DNA of 53,507 nucleotides from Dehalococcoidia bacterium (lineage in GTDB: Bacteria > Chloroflexota > Dehalococcoidia > Tepidiformales > Tepidiformaceae). The stretch spans positions 43,950 through 97,456 of the forward strand of contig PQAO01000014.1 in the NCBI GenBank assembly GCA_003104995.1. The letters are read 5' to 3'. Positions within the stretch are counted from its first letter, which is position 1. Each line of letters begins with the position of its first letter. Of the stretch, positions 17,386-26,047 are shown piece after piece. Position numbers and translations under genes: made by a program. The notes under the pieces are model-generated. The model was not told where the DNA came from. It searched no databases and saw only the letters and a program-made list of their open reading frames with translations.

Positions 17386-18246
17386 ATGAGTGGCGCCAGT
17401 GCATCGCGCGTGACCCATGTGGGCGAGATTACCGTGGTCGCCCTGCCCGATGGAGCGGCTGACCTCCCCGGCTGGCCGATGGCGGCCGAGCTTGCGAACA
17501 ACGACCCGGTCGATTGGCCGTCCTATGCCGAACGGAACCCGGGAGGCTTCCACGGGCCGGAGCACCAGTGGCGGATCCACAACACCTGTTTCGCCGTCAT
17601 CTCGGGCGGCGAAACGACACTGGTCGACTGCGGGGTAGGCGCGGGGCCCTATCCCTGGTACGCAGGACTGCGCGGCGAGCTACCGGCCTCGATGGCCGCC
17701 GCGGGCCTGGCCCCTGAAGACATCGGCCGGGTGTTCCTGACGCACGCCCATCCCGACCACGTCGGCTGGACGTTCGACGAGGAGCGCGGGGCGCCGCGCT
17801 TTCCGAGCGCGCGCTACGTGCTCCATCGCCGGGATTGGGCCGAGTTCGCGGGCCGATCACCCGTGCCGAAACACTTCACCCGGTTCGTCGCGCCGCTGGA
17901 GCGCGCCGGGGTGCTGGACCTGCTCGATGGCGAGCGGGATGTCGCCCCGGGGGTGACGGCTATCGAGACGCCGGGGCACACGCCGGGCCACATGAGCCTC
18001 ATCATCCGGTCCCGCGGCGACGGGATGGTGATCTCCGGCGATGTGTTGAACAGCCCGATGTACGTGTCCGAGCCCGGGCGGCCATTCGGCCCCGACCTGG
18101 ACCAGGAGACGGCCGTGCGAACGCGGGTAGCGCTGGTAGAGCGGATCGAGGCCGAAGGCTGGCGGGTTGCCGCGGCGCACTTCCCGGAGCCGGGGTTCGG
18201 TGCGGTGGTCCGGGTCGAAGGGAAGCGCTGGTTCGCCGCGTTGTGA
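17386..18246 (+). CDS. MBL-fold metallo-hydrolase
   Basis: 286 residues. The zinc motif THAHPDHVGW gives HxHxDH at about His120, His122, Asp124 and His125, with further ligands expected in ETPGHTPGHMSL and GDVLNSP; AAHFPEPGF supplies a C-terminal His. The N-terminal IHNTCFAVISGGETTLVDCG is the usual beta-sandwich entry. The group resembles AHL-lactonase/quorum-quenching-like and general MBL hydrolases; the substrate is unknown. It ends before the cobalamin riboswitch, which belongs to the next gene. Confidence 0.88.
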   Translation: MSGASASRVTHVGEITVVALPDGAADLPGWPMAAELANNDPVDWPSYAERNPGGFHGPEHQWRIHNTCFAVISGGETTLVDCGVGAGPYPWYAGLRGELPASMAAAGLAPEDIGRVFLTHAHPDHVGWTFDEERGAPRFPSARYVLHRRDWAEFAGRSPVPKHFTRFVAPLERAGVLDLLDGERDVAPGVTAIETPGHTPGHMSLIIRSRGDGMVISGDVLNSPMYVSEPGRPFGPDLDQETAVRTRVALVERIEAEGWRVAAAHFPEPGFGAVVRVEGKRWFAAL

Positions 18247-18289
18247 ATCACCTTGACGTGACCGGCGAAAAGTTCGACAGTTCACTTCG

Positions 18290-18465
18290 ACAATCGAAGA
18301 GTGAAGAGGGCCTTTCGCCATCCGTGGCGAAGGGACACGGGGCAAGTCCGGTGTGATTCCGGCGCTGTGCCGCAACTGTAACGCCCGCGAGGGCGAAGCC
18401 AGAAAACCCGCCCGCTTCCAATCCGAAAGACCTTCGCGCGAAAGGGGTCGGACGTGGTAACCATC
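18290..18465 (+). ncRNA. Cobalamin (B12) riboswitch
   Basis: The core elements are visible: ACACGGGGCAAGTCCGGTG, then GATTCCGGCGCTGTGCCGCA followed by ACTGTAA at 18357-18380 (the characteristic GCCGCAACTGTAA segment), and the B12 box AGCCAGAAAACCCGCC at about 18397-18413. Supporting hairpins occur at about 18311-18333 (CCTTTCGCC/GGCGAAGG) and 18422-18452. It lies in the leader of the five-gene ECF operon that starts at 18567. With the intrinsic terminator just downstream, it most likely switches transcription off when adenosylcobalamin or another cobalamin is plentiful. The outer boundaries are approximate. Confidence 0.92.
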
Positions 18466-18470
18466 ACCTA

Positions 18471-18498
18471 ACCCGCCGCTCGCAGGCGGGTTTTCTGT
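18471..18498 (+). terminator. Intrinsic terminator of the riboswitch expression platform
   Basis: Stem ACCCGCC/GGCGGGT (18471-18477 with 18485-18491), a 7-base loop, then a T-rich tail TTTTCTGTTT. Placed between the B12 box and the first gene, it fits a transcriptional off-switch. Confidence 0.8.
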
Positions 18499-18566
18499 TT
18501 CCCGCCCTCGTATCCAGCCGTGCTTTACCCGCCATCATCCGCGGGCCCGAACACACGAGGGATTAC

Positions 18567-19655
18567 ATGCGACGTTTCTTGCTTCCACTGGCGGCGGCCC
18601 TGTTCGCCCTGCCGATCTTCGCCGCCGGCGCGGCCCTCCCGAAGGCCGATGCTATTGAAGCCGGTGCGGCCTACATCCGTTCGCAGCAACAGCCCGGCGG
18701 CGGCTATGCCTCCTCGCCAGGGCAGACCATGGACGCGATCTACGCCCTGCGCAGCGCCGGCTACGACCCGGCGAAGGACTCGGTGGGCGGCCTCACGCCG
18801 GTCGACTACCTGAGGGCCAACGCGGCGGCGCTGACCTCCCCCGGCGCGGCCGCCAAGGGCGCGCTGGCGGCGAAGGCGCTCGGTCTCGACCCGAAGGCGG
18901 TCAACGGCGTCGACCTTCCCGGCCTCGTTGCGGCGGCCTACGACCCGGACACCGGAGCCTATGCCAGCGACGACTTCAGCCAGTCGATCGCGATGATTGG
19001 GCTTGCGTGCACGGGTCATCCGGTAGAGGCCAGGGCCATCGATGCCCTGCGCGCCACCCAGGTCGAGACGGACGGCGGCTGGGGCTTCGGCGGGGGGAGC
19101 GACCCCGACACCACGGCCGTCGCCATCCAGGCGCTGGTGGCAACAGGGGTGCCCGCAACCGACCCCGCGCTCGTGCAGGCCCTCGCCTACGTGAAAGCCA
19201 GCCAGGGCAACGACGGCGGCTGGGGTTTCGACCCGAGCGAGTCGAACGCATCGTCGACGGCATACGTCGTGCAGGCGCTCATCGCGCTCGGCGAGGACCC
19301 GCAGGCGGCCGCGTGGGAGAAGGGCGGGGTCACGCCGCTTGAGTACCTGCTGAGCGAGCAGAACACGGACGGCTCGTTCAAGGGCTTCGACCCGGCCTAC
19401 GCCACGAACCAGGCGCTTCCCGCGCTCGCGGGACGGACCTTCTGCGATGCTCCCCAGGCGCCGGTGACCCGGGTTGCGCCGGCGGCAACCCCCACCCCCA
19501 CCGCGGTCCCACCCACAATCACGGCGCCGAGGCCACCGTCGACTGGGAACACCCTGGCCGGGAACGGCAGCGGGCCTGGGTTGCCGATCGCGCTCGGGGT
19601 GGTGGTGCTGGTGGCGGGCAGCGCCGCGGTGGCCGCCATGCGAAGGCGCGGGTAG
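18567..19655 (+). CDS. Surface-anchored alpha/alpha-barrel protein, transcobalamin/terpene-cyclase-like
   Basis: 362 residues. The signal peptide (residues 1-24, RRFLLPLAAALFALPIFAAG) is followed by repeats of the prenyltransferase/squalene-cyclase and intrinsic-factor barrel type: GAAYIRSQQQPGGGYASSPG, DGGWGFGGGSDPDTTAVAIQ, DGGWGFDPSESNASSTAYVV, TDGSFKGFDPAYATNQALPA. After a Pro/Thr stalk comes PPSTGNTLAG, a hydrophobic segment (IALGVVVLVAGSAAVAA) and MRRRG, a C-terminal anchor-like signal. The N-terminal domain of mammalian intrinsic factor/transcobalamin has this same barrel fold. Being the first gene behind a B12 riboswitch and fused to an ECF transporter operon, it is most likely an extracellular cobalamin-binding or capture protein (inference). 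Confidence 0.8.
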   Translation: MRRFLLPLAAALFALPIFAAGAALPKADAIEAGAAYIRSQQQPGGGYASSPGQTMDAIYALRSAGYDPAKDSVGGLTPVDYLRANAAALTSPGAAAKGALAAKALGLDPKAVNGVDLPGLVAAAYDPDTGAYASDDFSQSIAMIGLACTGHPVEARAIDALRATQVETDGGWGFGGGSDPDTTAVAIQALVATGVPATDPALVQALAYVKASQGNDGGWGFDPSESNASSTAYVVQALIALGEDPQAAAWEKGGVTPLEYLLSEQNTDGSFKGFDPAYATNQALPALAGRTFCDAPQAPVTRVAPAATPTPTAVPPTITAPRPPSTGNTLAGNGSGPGLPIALGVVVLVAGSAAVAAMRRRG

Positions 19656-19658
19656 GCC

Positions 19659-20741
19659 GTGCACGCCGCCGCCTGGGTCGCGTGGGTTGGGATGGTGATG
19701 GCGCTCGCGCTGGCCATCACCAACCCGCTCTACCTCGGGATCATCCTCCTGGGGGTGGTGCTGGTGGCGGTGCTCGCACCCCGGACAGGCACGGGCGTGA
19801 CAAGCTTCCGGGCCCTGGCCATCTTCGGCGTGGCGATGTTCGGCATCTCGATGGTGGTCGCCACCATCAACGGCAACTACGGCGAGCACATCCTGTTCAC
19901 GATCCCCGGGCCGGAGGTGCCGTCGTGGCTCGGAGGGCTCCGGCTGGGGGGCCCCGTCTCCGCGGAAGGCCTGGCTGCCGCCGCGATCCGCGGGATGGCC
20001 ATCCTTTCGATCCTGCTCGCCTTCGGGGTGTTCAACGGCGCGGTCAGCCCCCAGCGGGTGCTGCGCTCGACCCCGGCGGCCCTCTTCCAGGCGAGCCTGG
20101 TTGTGACCGTCGGCCTGACGCTCCTGCCTTCGAGCATCGAAGACCTTCGGCGGGTGCGCGAAATGCGGGCGCTGCGCGGGGCCGGGGGCGGGTTGCGCGA
20201 CCTGCCCTCGCTGGTGGTGCCGGCAGTCATCGGCGGGCTCGAACGGTCGATGCGGCTGGCCGAGGCGATGGAAGCGCGGGGCTACGGCGCCGCGCCGGCA
20301 CTCCCCGCGAGGGCGCGGCTCACTGCCGCGGCTTCGGCACCGCTGTTCATCGTGTCCGCCTGGTGCTGGTTCTACGAACCCGGCTGGCGGCCGTTCGCGG
20401 CGGTGGCCGCGCTTGCAGCCGTCGCCTGCCTGGCCTACTGGTGGCGGGCCGCGGCCCGGCTCCATCACGCCACCCGGTTGAACGATGAGCCCGTGCCGGC
20501 GGTGGACCGCGCGGCGGTGGCGTTCGCGGTGGGGGTTGCCGCGCTGGCGGTTGGCGCCCGGCTCACCGGCCTCGGCGGGCTGACGTACAACCCGTTTGCC
20601 GGGCTGCCCATGCCAGCGTTTTCCGTGGGCGGTGCGCTGATTGCGCTGGCCACGGCGTGGCCGGCAGTCCGCCTCGGGCTGCGCGCCCACGCAGCGACCC
20701 GGGCGGAACCTGAAACAGCACTCATCGAGGTGGCGCCGTGA
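19659..20741 (+). CDS. ECF transporter T component (CbiQ/EcfT family)
   Basis: 360 residues from GTG three bases after the previous stop. It has about six to eight membrane helices. The family's coupling helices are visible between residues 160 and 210: RRVREMRALRGAGGG and GLERSMRLAEAMEARGYG, i.e. two Ala-Arg-Gly-like motifs (ALRG and EARG) that contact the ATPases. Residues after about 235 add extra helices beyond the shortest EcfT proteins. It overlaps the ATPase gene by four bases (GTGA). It should transmit ATP hydrolysis to the S component encoded at the operon end. Confidence 0.88.
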   Translation: MHAAAWVAWVGMVMALALAITNPLYLGIILLGVVLVAVLAPRTGTGVTSFRALAIFGVAMFGISMVVATINGNYGEHILFTIPGPEVPSWLGGLRLGGPVSAEGLAAAAIRGMAILSILLAFGVFNGAVSPQRVLRSTPAALFQASLVVTVGLTLLPSSIEDLRRVREMRALRGAGGGLRDLPSLVVPAVIGGLERSMRLAEAMEARGYGAAPALPARARLTAAASAPLFIVSAWCWFYEPGWRPFAAVAALAAVACLAYWWRAAARLHHATRLNDEPVPAVDRAAVAFAVGVAALAVGARLTGLGGLTYNPFAGLPMPAFSVGGALIALATAWPAVRLGLRAHAATRAEPETALIEVAP

Positions 20742-22312
20742 CCGCGCTCGCGCGCCTCGCCGGCGTGAGCTACCGGTACCCCGGCGCCGAAGCACTCGCG
20801 CTCGACGGGGTCTCGCTCGAGGTCGCAACCGGGAGCTACACCCTCCTGGCGGGGCCGTCCGCGGGTGGCAAGTCGACCCTGTTGCGGGTGTTCAACGGGC
20901 TCGTCCCACAGTTCCACGGGGGGCGGCTCGCCGGGCACGCGGTGGTTGCCGGGCTCGACCCGGCGCGGACACCCTCGCGCCGGATGGCCTCGGTCGCGGG
21001 TATGGTCTTCCAGGAGCCCGAGTCCCAGGCGGTAACCGAGACGGTCGAGGAAGAGATCGCCTTCGGGATGGAGCAGCAGGGCATCGCGGCCGGCGAGATG
21101 CGGCGCCGCATCGAGGCGCTCCTCCCGGCGCTGGGCATCGACCACCTGCGCTACCGGCGGCTGCTGACGCTCTCGGGTGGCGAGCGTCAGCGGGTCGCGA
21201 TCGCGTCGGTACTGGCGCTCGAACCCCGGCTGCTGCTGCTCGACGAGCCAACCTCGCAGCTCGACCCGGCCGGCACGGAGGCGGTGCTGGGCGCCCTCGA
21301 TGCGCTGCGGTCGGGTGGCGACCTTGCGATCCTGCTGGCCGAACACCGGCTGGAGCGGTTGCTGGGGCGAGTGGATCGCGTCGTTGGGGTCGATGGCGGT
21401 GTGGCCAGGGCGATGAGCCCTCGCGAGGCCGCAGCGACGCTGGCCGCGGTGCCTCCGGTCTGCGAACTTGGCAGGCGGCTTGGGCTCGACCCCCTGCCGC
21501 TGACGGTGGACGAGGCGCGCAGCGCACTCGCCGGGAGGCGCCTGACTGTTCGCGCGACGGAGCCCCGGGCGCCCGGTGACGAGCTCATCCGGGTGGACGG
21601 GCTGACCGTCGCGTACGGTGAACACGTTGCCCTGCGGGATGTCTCACTGTCGCTGCGGGAGGGCGAAGTCATCGCCCTGGCCGGCCCGAACGGGAGCGGC
21701 AAGACCACACTCTTCCGGGCGCTGACCGGGCTGACGCGGCCAGCTTCTGGCGAGGTCCGCTTCGCCGGGACGCCAGCTCCCGGGGCGGTTCGCGAGCGGA
21801 CCGCGTTCGCCGGGCTCGTCCCGCAGGACCCGGCCCTTGCGCTGTACCAGGAGTCGGTGCGCGACGAACTGCGCGACACGCTGCGGCACCGCGGGACGCC
21901 CCGCGCCGGTGTCGAACCAGCTCTCGCACGTTGGGGCATCGATCACCTGGCCGGACGCAACCCGCGAGACGTCTCCGTCGGGCAACAGCAGCGCGTGGCA
22001 CTGGCGGCCATGCTGGCGCACGACCCGCGCGTGTGGCTGCTCGATGAGCCGACACGGGGGGCGGACGGCGCCGCGAAAGTTTGGCTCGCGGGACGGCTGA
22101 GGGAACACGCGGCGAACGGCGGGGCCGCCATTGTCGCCACCCACGACATGGAGTCGGCGGCGCGCTACGCAACGCGGGTAGTGGTGCTGGACCGGGGGGC
22201 GGTGCGGTTCGACCTCCCCGCGCGGGCGGCGCTCGGACACGATGGCCCGTTCCCGGCGCAGGCCGCCCAACTGGCGCCTGACGCAATCACAGTAGACGAG
22301 GTGGTGGAATGA
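20738..22312 (+). CDS. ECF transporter A component, fused double ATPase
   Basis: 524 residues with two complete ABC ATPase domains. First: Walker A GPSAGGKST (39-47), Q-loop VFQEPESQ, signature LSGGERQRVAIAS, Walker B LLLLDEPTSQLD and H-loop LAEHR. Second: Walker A GPNGSGKTT (about 315-323), Q-loop VPQDPALAL, signature VSVGQQQRVALAA (Gly retained but the first Ser/Gly pattern altered), Walker B VWLLDEPTRGAD and H-loop ATHD. This corresponds to EcfA and EcfA' in one chain. It overlaps both neighbours (GTGA and ATGA), indicating coupled translation with the T component and the DUF4430-like gene. Confidence 0.93.
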   Translation: MTALARLAGVSYRYPGAEALALDGVSLEVATGSYTLLAGPSAGGKSTLLRVFNGLVPQFHGGRLAGHAVVAGLDPARTPSRRMASVAGMVFQEPESQAVTETVEEEIAFGMEQQGIAAGEMRRRIEALLPALGIDHLRYRRLLTLSGGERQRVAIASVLALEPRLLLLDEPTSQLDPAGTEAVLGALDALRSGGDLAILLAEHRLERLLGRVDRVVGVDGGVARAMSPREAAATLAAVPPVCELGRRLGLDPLPLTVDEARSALAGRRLTVRATEPRAPGDELIRVDGLTVAYGEHVALRDVSLSLREGEVIALAGPNGSGKTTLFRALTGLTRPASGEVRFAGTPAPGAVRERTAFAGLVPQDPALALYQESVRDELRDTLRHRGTPRAGVEPALARWGIDHLAGRNPRDVSVGQQQRVALAAMLAHDPRVWLLDEPTRGADGAAKVWLAGRLREHAANGGAAIVATHDMESAARYATRVVVLDRGAVRFDLPARAALGHDGPFPAQAAQLAPDAITVDEVVE

Positions 22313-23145
22313 GAAACGCGATGAGACGGTGGACGGCTATTCTCCTCGGCGGACTCGCGGCCCTGGTGGCCGGGATCGGCATAGCCTCGGCCGACGGTGA
22401 GGTCGGGCTCGTCATCCAGGAGGGTGACCAGGCGACCACCTACTGCATCGCCTACACCGGCGACGGCATCACCGGCGAAGAACTGCTGGTCCGGGCCGGA
22501 CTCACGGTGGGCCAGTTCGGTGGCAGCGGCCGCACCGTCTGCTCCATCGGCGGCACCGGTTGCGACGACGCGAGCTCGTTCGCCTCGTGCTTCTGCCAGT
22601 GCCAGGGCGGGAACTGCGTGTACTGGGCGTTCTTCACGCGCGAGCATGGGAAGAACTGGGTGTACTCGTCGCTGGCGTTCAACCTGCTCAAGGCCGAAGA
22701 CGGCGACCTCCACGGGTGGAAGTGGGGCGCCGGTAGCCCGAGCAGCGCGCCCGCCCCGGTGGACATCACGTTCGAGCAGGTGTGCGGGCACGCGCCGCGG
22801 GGCGGCCCAGCGGCGGCGGTCCCCACGTCCACACCCCAGCCCGCGCAACAGCAGGTCCAACAAGCGACGCAGCCGGCTTCGAACGCAGCGACAGCCAGTG
22901 CGACATCGACCCGCGCCGTTGCCGCCACTGGCACGGTCACGCTGCCGGCTACTCCAAGAACAACCGCCACGGCGACGGTTGTGGTAACCATCGGACAGAC
23001 GCCCGAGGTGGGCACGGACGGCGAGGATGACGCCGGCGCCAACCGCGACGGGACCATCGCGATCATCGGGTTCGGCGTGATCGCGGGGCTGATGCTCCTC
23101 GCGATCGGTGTCGCAGCGATCAAGGGGAGGCGCGATGACGATTAG
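22309..23145 (+). CDS. Surface-anchored DUF4430/transcobalamin-C-terminal-like protein
   Basis: 278 residues starting at ATG that overlaps the preceding stop. The signal peptide occupies residues about 1-28 (AILLGGLAALVAGIGIASA). The domain at about 30-165 shows the DUF4430 layout: GDGITGEELLVRAGLTVGQF, VCSIGGTGCDD, a Cys-rich loop (CFCQCQGGNC), VYWAFFTREHGKNWVYSS, and the closing DGDLHGWKWGAG. DUF4430 is the family of the small beta-domain that closes over B12 in mammalian intrinsic factor and transcobalamin. A Pro/Thr/Gln linker (about 165-240) leads to a C-terminal helix (IAIIGFGVIAGLMLLAIGVA) and GRRDDD. With the barrel protein of the same operon it could form a two-part cobalamin receptor (inference). 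Confidence 0.78.
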   Translation: MRNAMRRWTAILLGGLAALVAGIGIASADGEVGLVIQEGDQATTYCIAYTGDGITGEELLVRAGLTVGQFGGSGRTVCSIGGTGCDDASSFASCFCQCQGGNCVYWAFFTREHGKNWVYSSLAFNLLKAEDGDLHGWKWGAGSPSSAPAPVDITFEQVCGHAPRGGPAAAVPTSTPQPAQQQVQQATQPASNAATASATSTRAVAATGTVTLPATPRTTATATVVVTIGQTPEVGTDGEDDAGANRDGTIAIIGFGVIAGLMLLAIGVAAIKGRRDDD

Positions 23146-23965
23146 CGCGATGCCGCTGCGCCAACGGCCGATCGTCCTTCGCCGCTTCGAACCGGGGACG
23201 CTCGTGTTCGTTGCGTTGAATCTGCTGGGGCTGTTCGCCTACCTGAACCCGTTCTTCGCACCGGGGGCGACCCATGCGGACTCGGGCTGGTTCGCGCACA
23301 ACACCGATGGGCCGGTGGTGTTCGCGGGGGTGGCCGCGCTCTGCCTCGTGCTCGTGGTGGCCGACCTGACCGGTGGCGGGCTGAACAGCAAGTCGCTGGC
23401 GGCGCTGGGGGTGATGGCGGCGCTGGCCGCGGTGCTGCGGACCATCACGCTGCCGGCGGGCGCGAACCTCTACTTCTTCCTGGTGATCCTCGGGGGGTAT
23501 GCCTTCGGCTACCGGATGGGGTTCCTGTTGGGCGCGTTGTCGTTCTTCCTGAGCGCGGTGATTACCGGGGGTATCGGGCCGTGGCTGCCGTTCCAGATGT
23601 TCGCGTCGGCGTGGATGGGCGCAAGCGCGGGGCTGCTGCGGCCAGCGGTGGGCCGCGCAGGGTTGGGCGGGCGAAGTGAGTTGGCCGCGGTGGTCGTGTT
23701 CGGCATGGCCTGGGGGCTGCTGTTCGGCGCGATCACCAACCTCTGGGCGTGGCCGTTCCTGGCGGCGGGACCGGATATCGCCTTCGAGCCGGGAGCGGGG
23801 CCGGCCGAGACGCTCCGCCGCTACTGGAACTACTACCTGCTCACCAGCCTGGGGTGGGACGTGCTGCGGAGCGTGTGCAACGCGGTGGTACTGGTGATGC
23901 TGGGGGGGCCGTTGTTGCGGGCGTTGTTGCGGTTCCGGCAGCGGTTCACGTTCGAGCTGGGGTAG
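23135..23965 (+). CDS. ECF transporter S component (probable cobalamin specificity)
   Basis: 276 residues from ATG at 23135; AGGGGAGG lies a few bases upstream and the start overlaps the previous gene by 11 bases. About six to seven hydrophobic segments follow a short basic N-terminus. The central region (KSLAALGVMAALAAVLRTIT, then FFLVILGGYAFGYRMGFLLG, then SAVITGGIGPWLPFQMFASA) is typical of ECF substrate-binding components: a helix with small residues at the T-contact face, followed by the Gly-rich PWLPFQM loop. Specificity for a cobalamin is inferred from the riboswitch and the operon, not from a recognised S-subfamily. Confidence 0.85.
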   Translation: MTISAMPLRQRPIVLRRFEPGTLVFVALNLLGLFAYLNPFFAPGATHADSGWFAHNTDGPVVFAGVAALCLVLVVADLTGGGLNSKSLAALGVMAALAAVLRTITLPAGANLYFFLVILGGYAFGYRMGFLLGALSFFLSAVITGGIGPWLPFQMFASAWMGASAGLLRPAVGRAGLGGRSELAAVVVFGMAWGLLFGAITNLWAWPFLAAGPDIAFEPGAGPAETLRRYWNYYLLTSLGWDVLRSVCNAVVLVMLGGPLLRALLRFRQRFTFELG

Positions 23966-23993
23966 GCCCCTCCACCCTGCCCCGCCCCTTTTC

Positions 23994-24195
23994 GATTCAC
24001 GATTCACGATTGCCGACCCTGCCCGGCCCCCTTTTTGATTCACGATTCACGATTGCCGACCCTACCCTGCCCCCTTTTCGATTCACGATTCACGATTGCC
24101 GACCCTACCCGGCCCCCTTTTCGATTCACGATTCACGATTGCCGACCCTGCCCCACGACCCGAATCTGAATCGTGAATCGCAAATCGTGAATGGT
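23994..24195. repeat. 43-bp direct repeat (x4) with an inverted partial copy
   Basis: Units beginning GATTCACGATTCACGATTGC start at 23994, 24037, 24080 and 24123, exactly 43 bp apart. From about 24168 the complement AATCGTGAATCG appears, so the last unit can fold with it into a hairpin between the convergent operon and kinase-like gene. A GGTGGCCGG microsatellite follows (24193-24232). No coding role is likely. Confidence 0.85.
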
Positions 24196-24237
24196 GGCCG
24201 GGGTGGCCGGGGTGGCCGGGGTCGCCGGGTGGAGGCC

Positions 24238-25371
24238 TTACTGTGGCGGCTCGGGCAGCGGCGCCGGTTCGAAGCGGTCGAGCACGTCGTAGGCCTTGAG
24301 GTCCGTGATCGCGCTGAGCGAGCGGTCGAGCATCTTCATCGCAAGCTGGAGGCCGCGCTCGTTCGCCAGGTCGATCGAGCCGCACGAGGTGACCGGGTAG
24401 GTGAAGCAGAACATCGTCGTCAGGCGGTAGTCATCCCAGGCCTGGTCGAACGCATAATCCTTCACGCCGTGATCCTTCAGCGCGCGGAGATAGTCGCGGA
24501 TGAGGTTCTCCTCGCAGGTTGCGCGGATCTCCGGGTCGACACTCTGGCTCATGAAGTAGCCGATGTCATAGATGCCGCGCGCCTTGATGGCGATCTGCCA
24601 GTCGACGAGCGTGACAGCCGAGGTGTTGTCGGGGCTGCCCCAGAACACATTGTCGAGGCGGAGGTCGCCATGGCAGAGGGTGTAGGGTGCCCTCACGAAG
24701 TTGTCCTGCATCGGGTTCATCCGGGGAAGGAACTTGAGCGCCATGTCGTGCTGCTCGCCCGTGAGATGGTCGCCGAAATTCTGGAGGAACGGCTCGAGCG
24801 ACTGGGCGTAGCTGAGAGCGGCGAACTTGATGATCGGGTCGTTGCCGAAGGGTATCCAGTTGAGCGCGCCGAGCTCGGGGCTGGCCCACCACTTCGCATG
24901 GAGCTTCGCGACCTCGGTGACTACGAGGCGGCATTCGTCGACGGTGGCGCCGGCCACCTGGTCGCCGATGGCCAGGCCGCCAAGGTCTTCCATCAGGATG
25001 ATGTACTGGACATTCTCGGGGTCGCGGTCGGCGTAGTAGCGGTGGGCGGTGCGGATGCCGACGCGGTCGCCGACCTCGGAGTAGAAGCGGCACTCCTTCT
25101 CGTAGAAGCCGAGCATCTGGGCGATGCCCCGGCCGCCGGGGTCGGCCGTCGGGATCTTGGCGATCAGGGTCTTCGGCGCGCCAGGTTCGTCGCGGTCGTA
25201 TTCGAGGGTGACGCGCGCCAGCTCGCCAAGGATGCCCACGCCCTGGCCGATCTGGACGCGGGGCGCCGCGGCCACGGTGGCCTCGCGAATGCAGCCCCCC
25301 TGGCGCAAGGAGGCAGTGAGCCATTCCGGGGTGACCTCGGCCATGGTGGCGGGGATGGGGAGCTTGCTCAT
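24238..25371 (-). CDS. Phosphotransferase (aminoglycoside/ecdysteroid-kinase-like)
   Basis: 377 residues. The kinase-like fold is visible: a nucleotide-binding N-lobe (VQIGQGVGILGELARVTLEY, then PKTLIAKIPTADP), hinge YIILMEDLGGLAIGDQ, catalytic loop LCHGDLRLDNVFW (the HGDxxxxN motif) and the metal-binding VDWQ in place of DFG. The N-terminal TPEWLTASLR is typical of the ecdysteroid-kinase-like/APH group seen widely in actinobacteria and Chloroflexota. It should phosphorylate a small hydroxylated molecule; substrate unknown. Confidence 0.88.
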   Translation of the reverse strand: MSKLPIPATMAEVTPEWLTASLRQGGCIREATVAAAPRVQIGQGVGILGELARVTLEYDRDEPGAPKTLIAKIPTADPGGRGIAQMLGFYEKECRFYSEVGDRVGIRTAHRYYADRDPENVQYIILMEDLGGLAIGDQVAGATVDECRLVVTEVAKLHAKWWASPELGALNWIPFGNDPIIKFAALSYAQSLEPFLQNFGDHLTGEQHDMALKFLPRMNPMQDNFVRAPYTLCHGDLRLDNVFWGSPDNTSAVTLVDWQIAIKARGIYDIGYFMSQSVDPEIRATCEENLIRDYLRALKDHGVKDYAFDQAWDDYRLTTMFCFTYPVTSCGSIDLANERGLQLAMKMLDRSLSAITDLKAYDVLDRFEPAPLPEPPQ

Positions 25372-25421
25372 GCGGGAGTCCTCGAACGGAATTCGAGGAC
25401 TCTACACCAACCCGGCGTGTC

Positions 25422-25919
25422 CTACATCTGGGGCGGCGGGGCCTTGGTGGGGTTGCGGAGTTCGACCCAGAGGACCGCGAAGACCGCGCAGGCGATCGAA
25501 ATGGCCAGGAGGATGCCGCCGCCGATCGAAAGCGCATCGCGGAGGGCCATGTCCGCGTCGTCCGCATCGGCCGCGATGTCGAAACCGGCAAAGAGGGCAG
25601 CGAGGACAAGGAAGAGCAGGGCTGGAGCGACGGCCTGGAGCTTCTTCCGGAAGAGCAGATGGCCGATCGCGATGCCGCCGAGGGCGTAGAACGGGCCGGT
25701 CGTGGCGACCACCCACTCGCGGTGGTTCTCCCAGCCATCGCGCACCTGGAAGGCGATGGCAATCATGAAGGCGGCAATCACAAGGCCGATGCCGAAACCG
25801 GCAAAGCGGCGGACGAGGTCGCTACGCGAAATCGCCGGGCGGGCGGGCCTGGTTGTGCGGTCGTGGATGTACGCGGTCTTTTCGGGCTCGAAGGGCGCGG
25901 GGAGGGAGAAGTTCGCCAT
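25422..25919 (-). CDS. Hypothetical membrane protein (four helices)
   Basis: 165 residues from ATG at 25919, chosen because the frame upstream is not protein-like. A 40-residue cytoplasmic-looking N-terminus (ANFSLPAPFEPEKTAYIHDR) is followed by hydrophobic segments at about 42-62, 73-90, 97-115 and 130-152, with an acidic loop DIAADADDADMALRD between the last two. No family recognised. It lies just upstream of the kinase-like gene on the same strand (50-base gap). Confidence 0.6.
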   Translation of the reverse strand: MANFSLPAPFEPEKTAYIHDRTTRPARPAISRSDLVRRFAGFGIGLVIAAFMIAIAFQVRDGWENHREWVVATTGPFYALGGIAIGHLLFRKKLQAVAPALLFLVLAALFAGFDIAADADDADMALRDALSIGGGILLAISIACAVFAVLWVELRNPTKAPPPQM

Positions 25920-26047
25920 AACGCCCGGATTGTGCCCCTCTGGAGAGCAAGAGGAAAGCCGCGTGGCCCTGGAAGCGGCGATGCTCGGCACACACGGACC
26001 CGGAGCGGCGGGGGTCTTCCCAGGATTTCTGCCTCCCGGGCACGCGC

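Noticed and set aside
18525..20828. A 767-codon open frame on the minus strand
   Set aside because: It is antisense to the barrel protein and EcfT, Arg/His-rich and without motifs; a by-product of high GC.
23749..25689. A 646-codon plus-strand frame
   Set aside because: It crosses the end of the S component, the 43-bp repeats and the antisense of the kinase-like gene.
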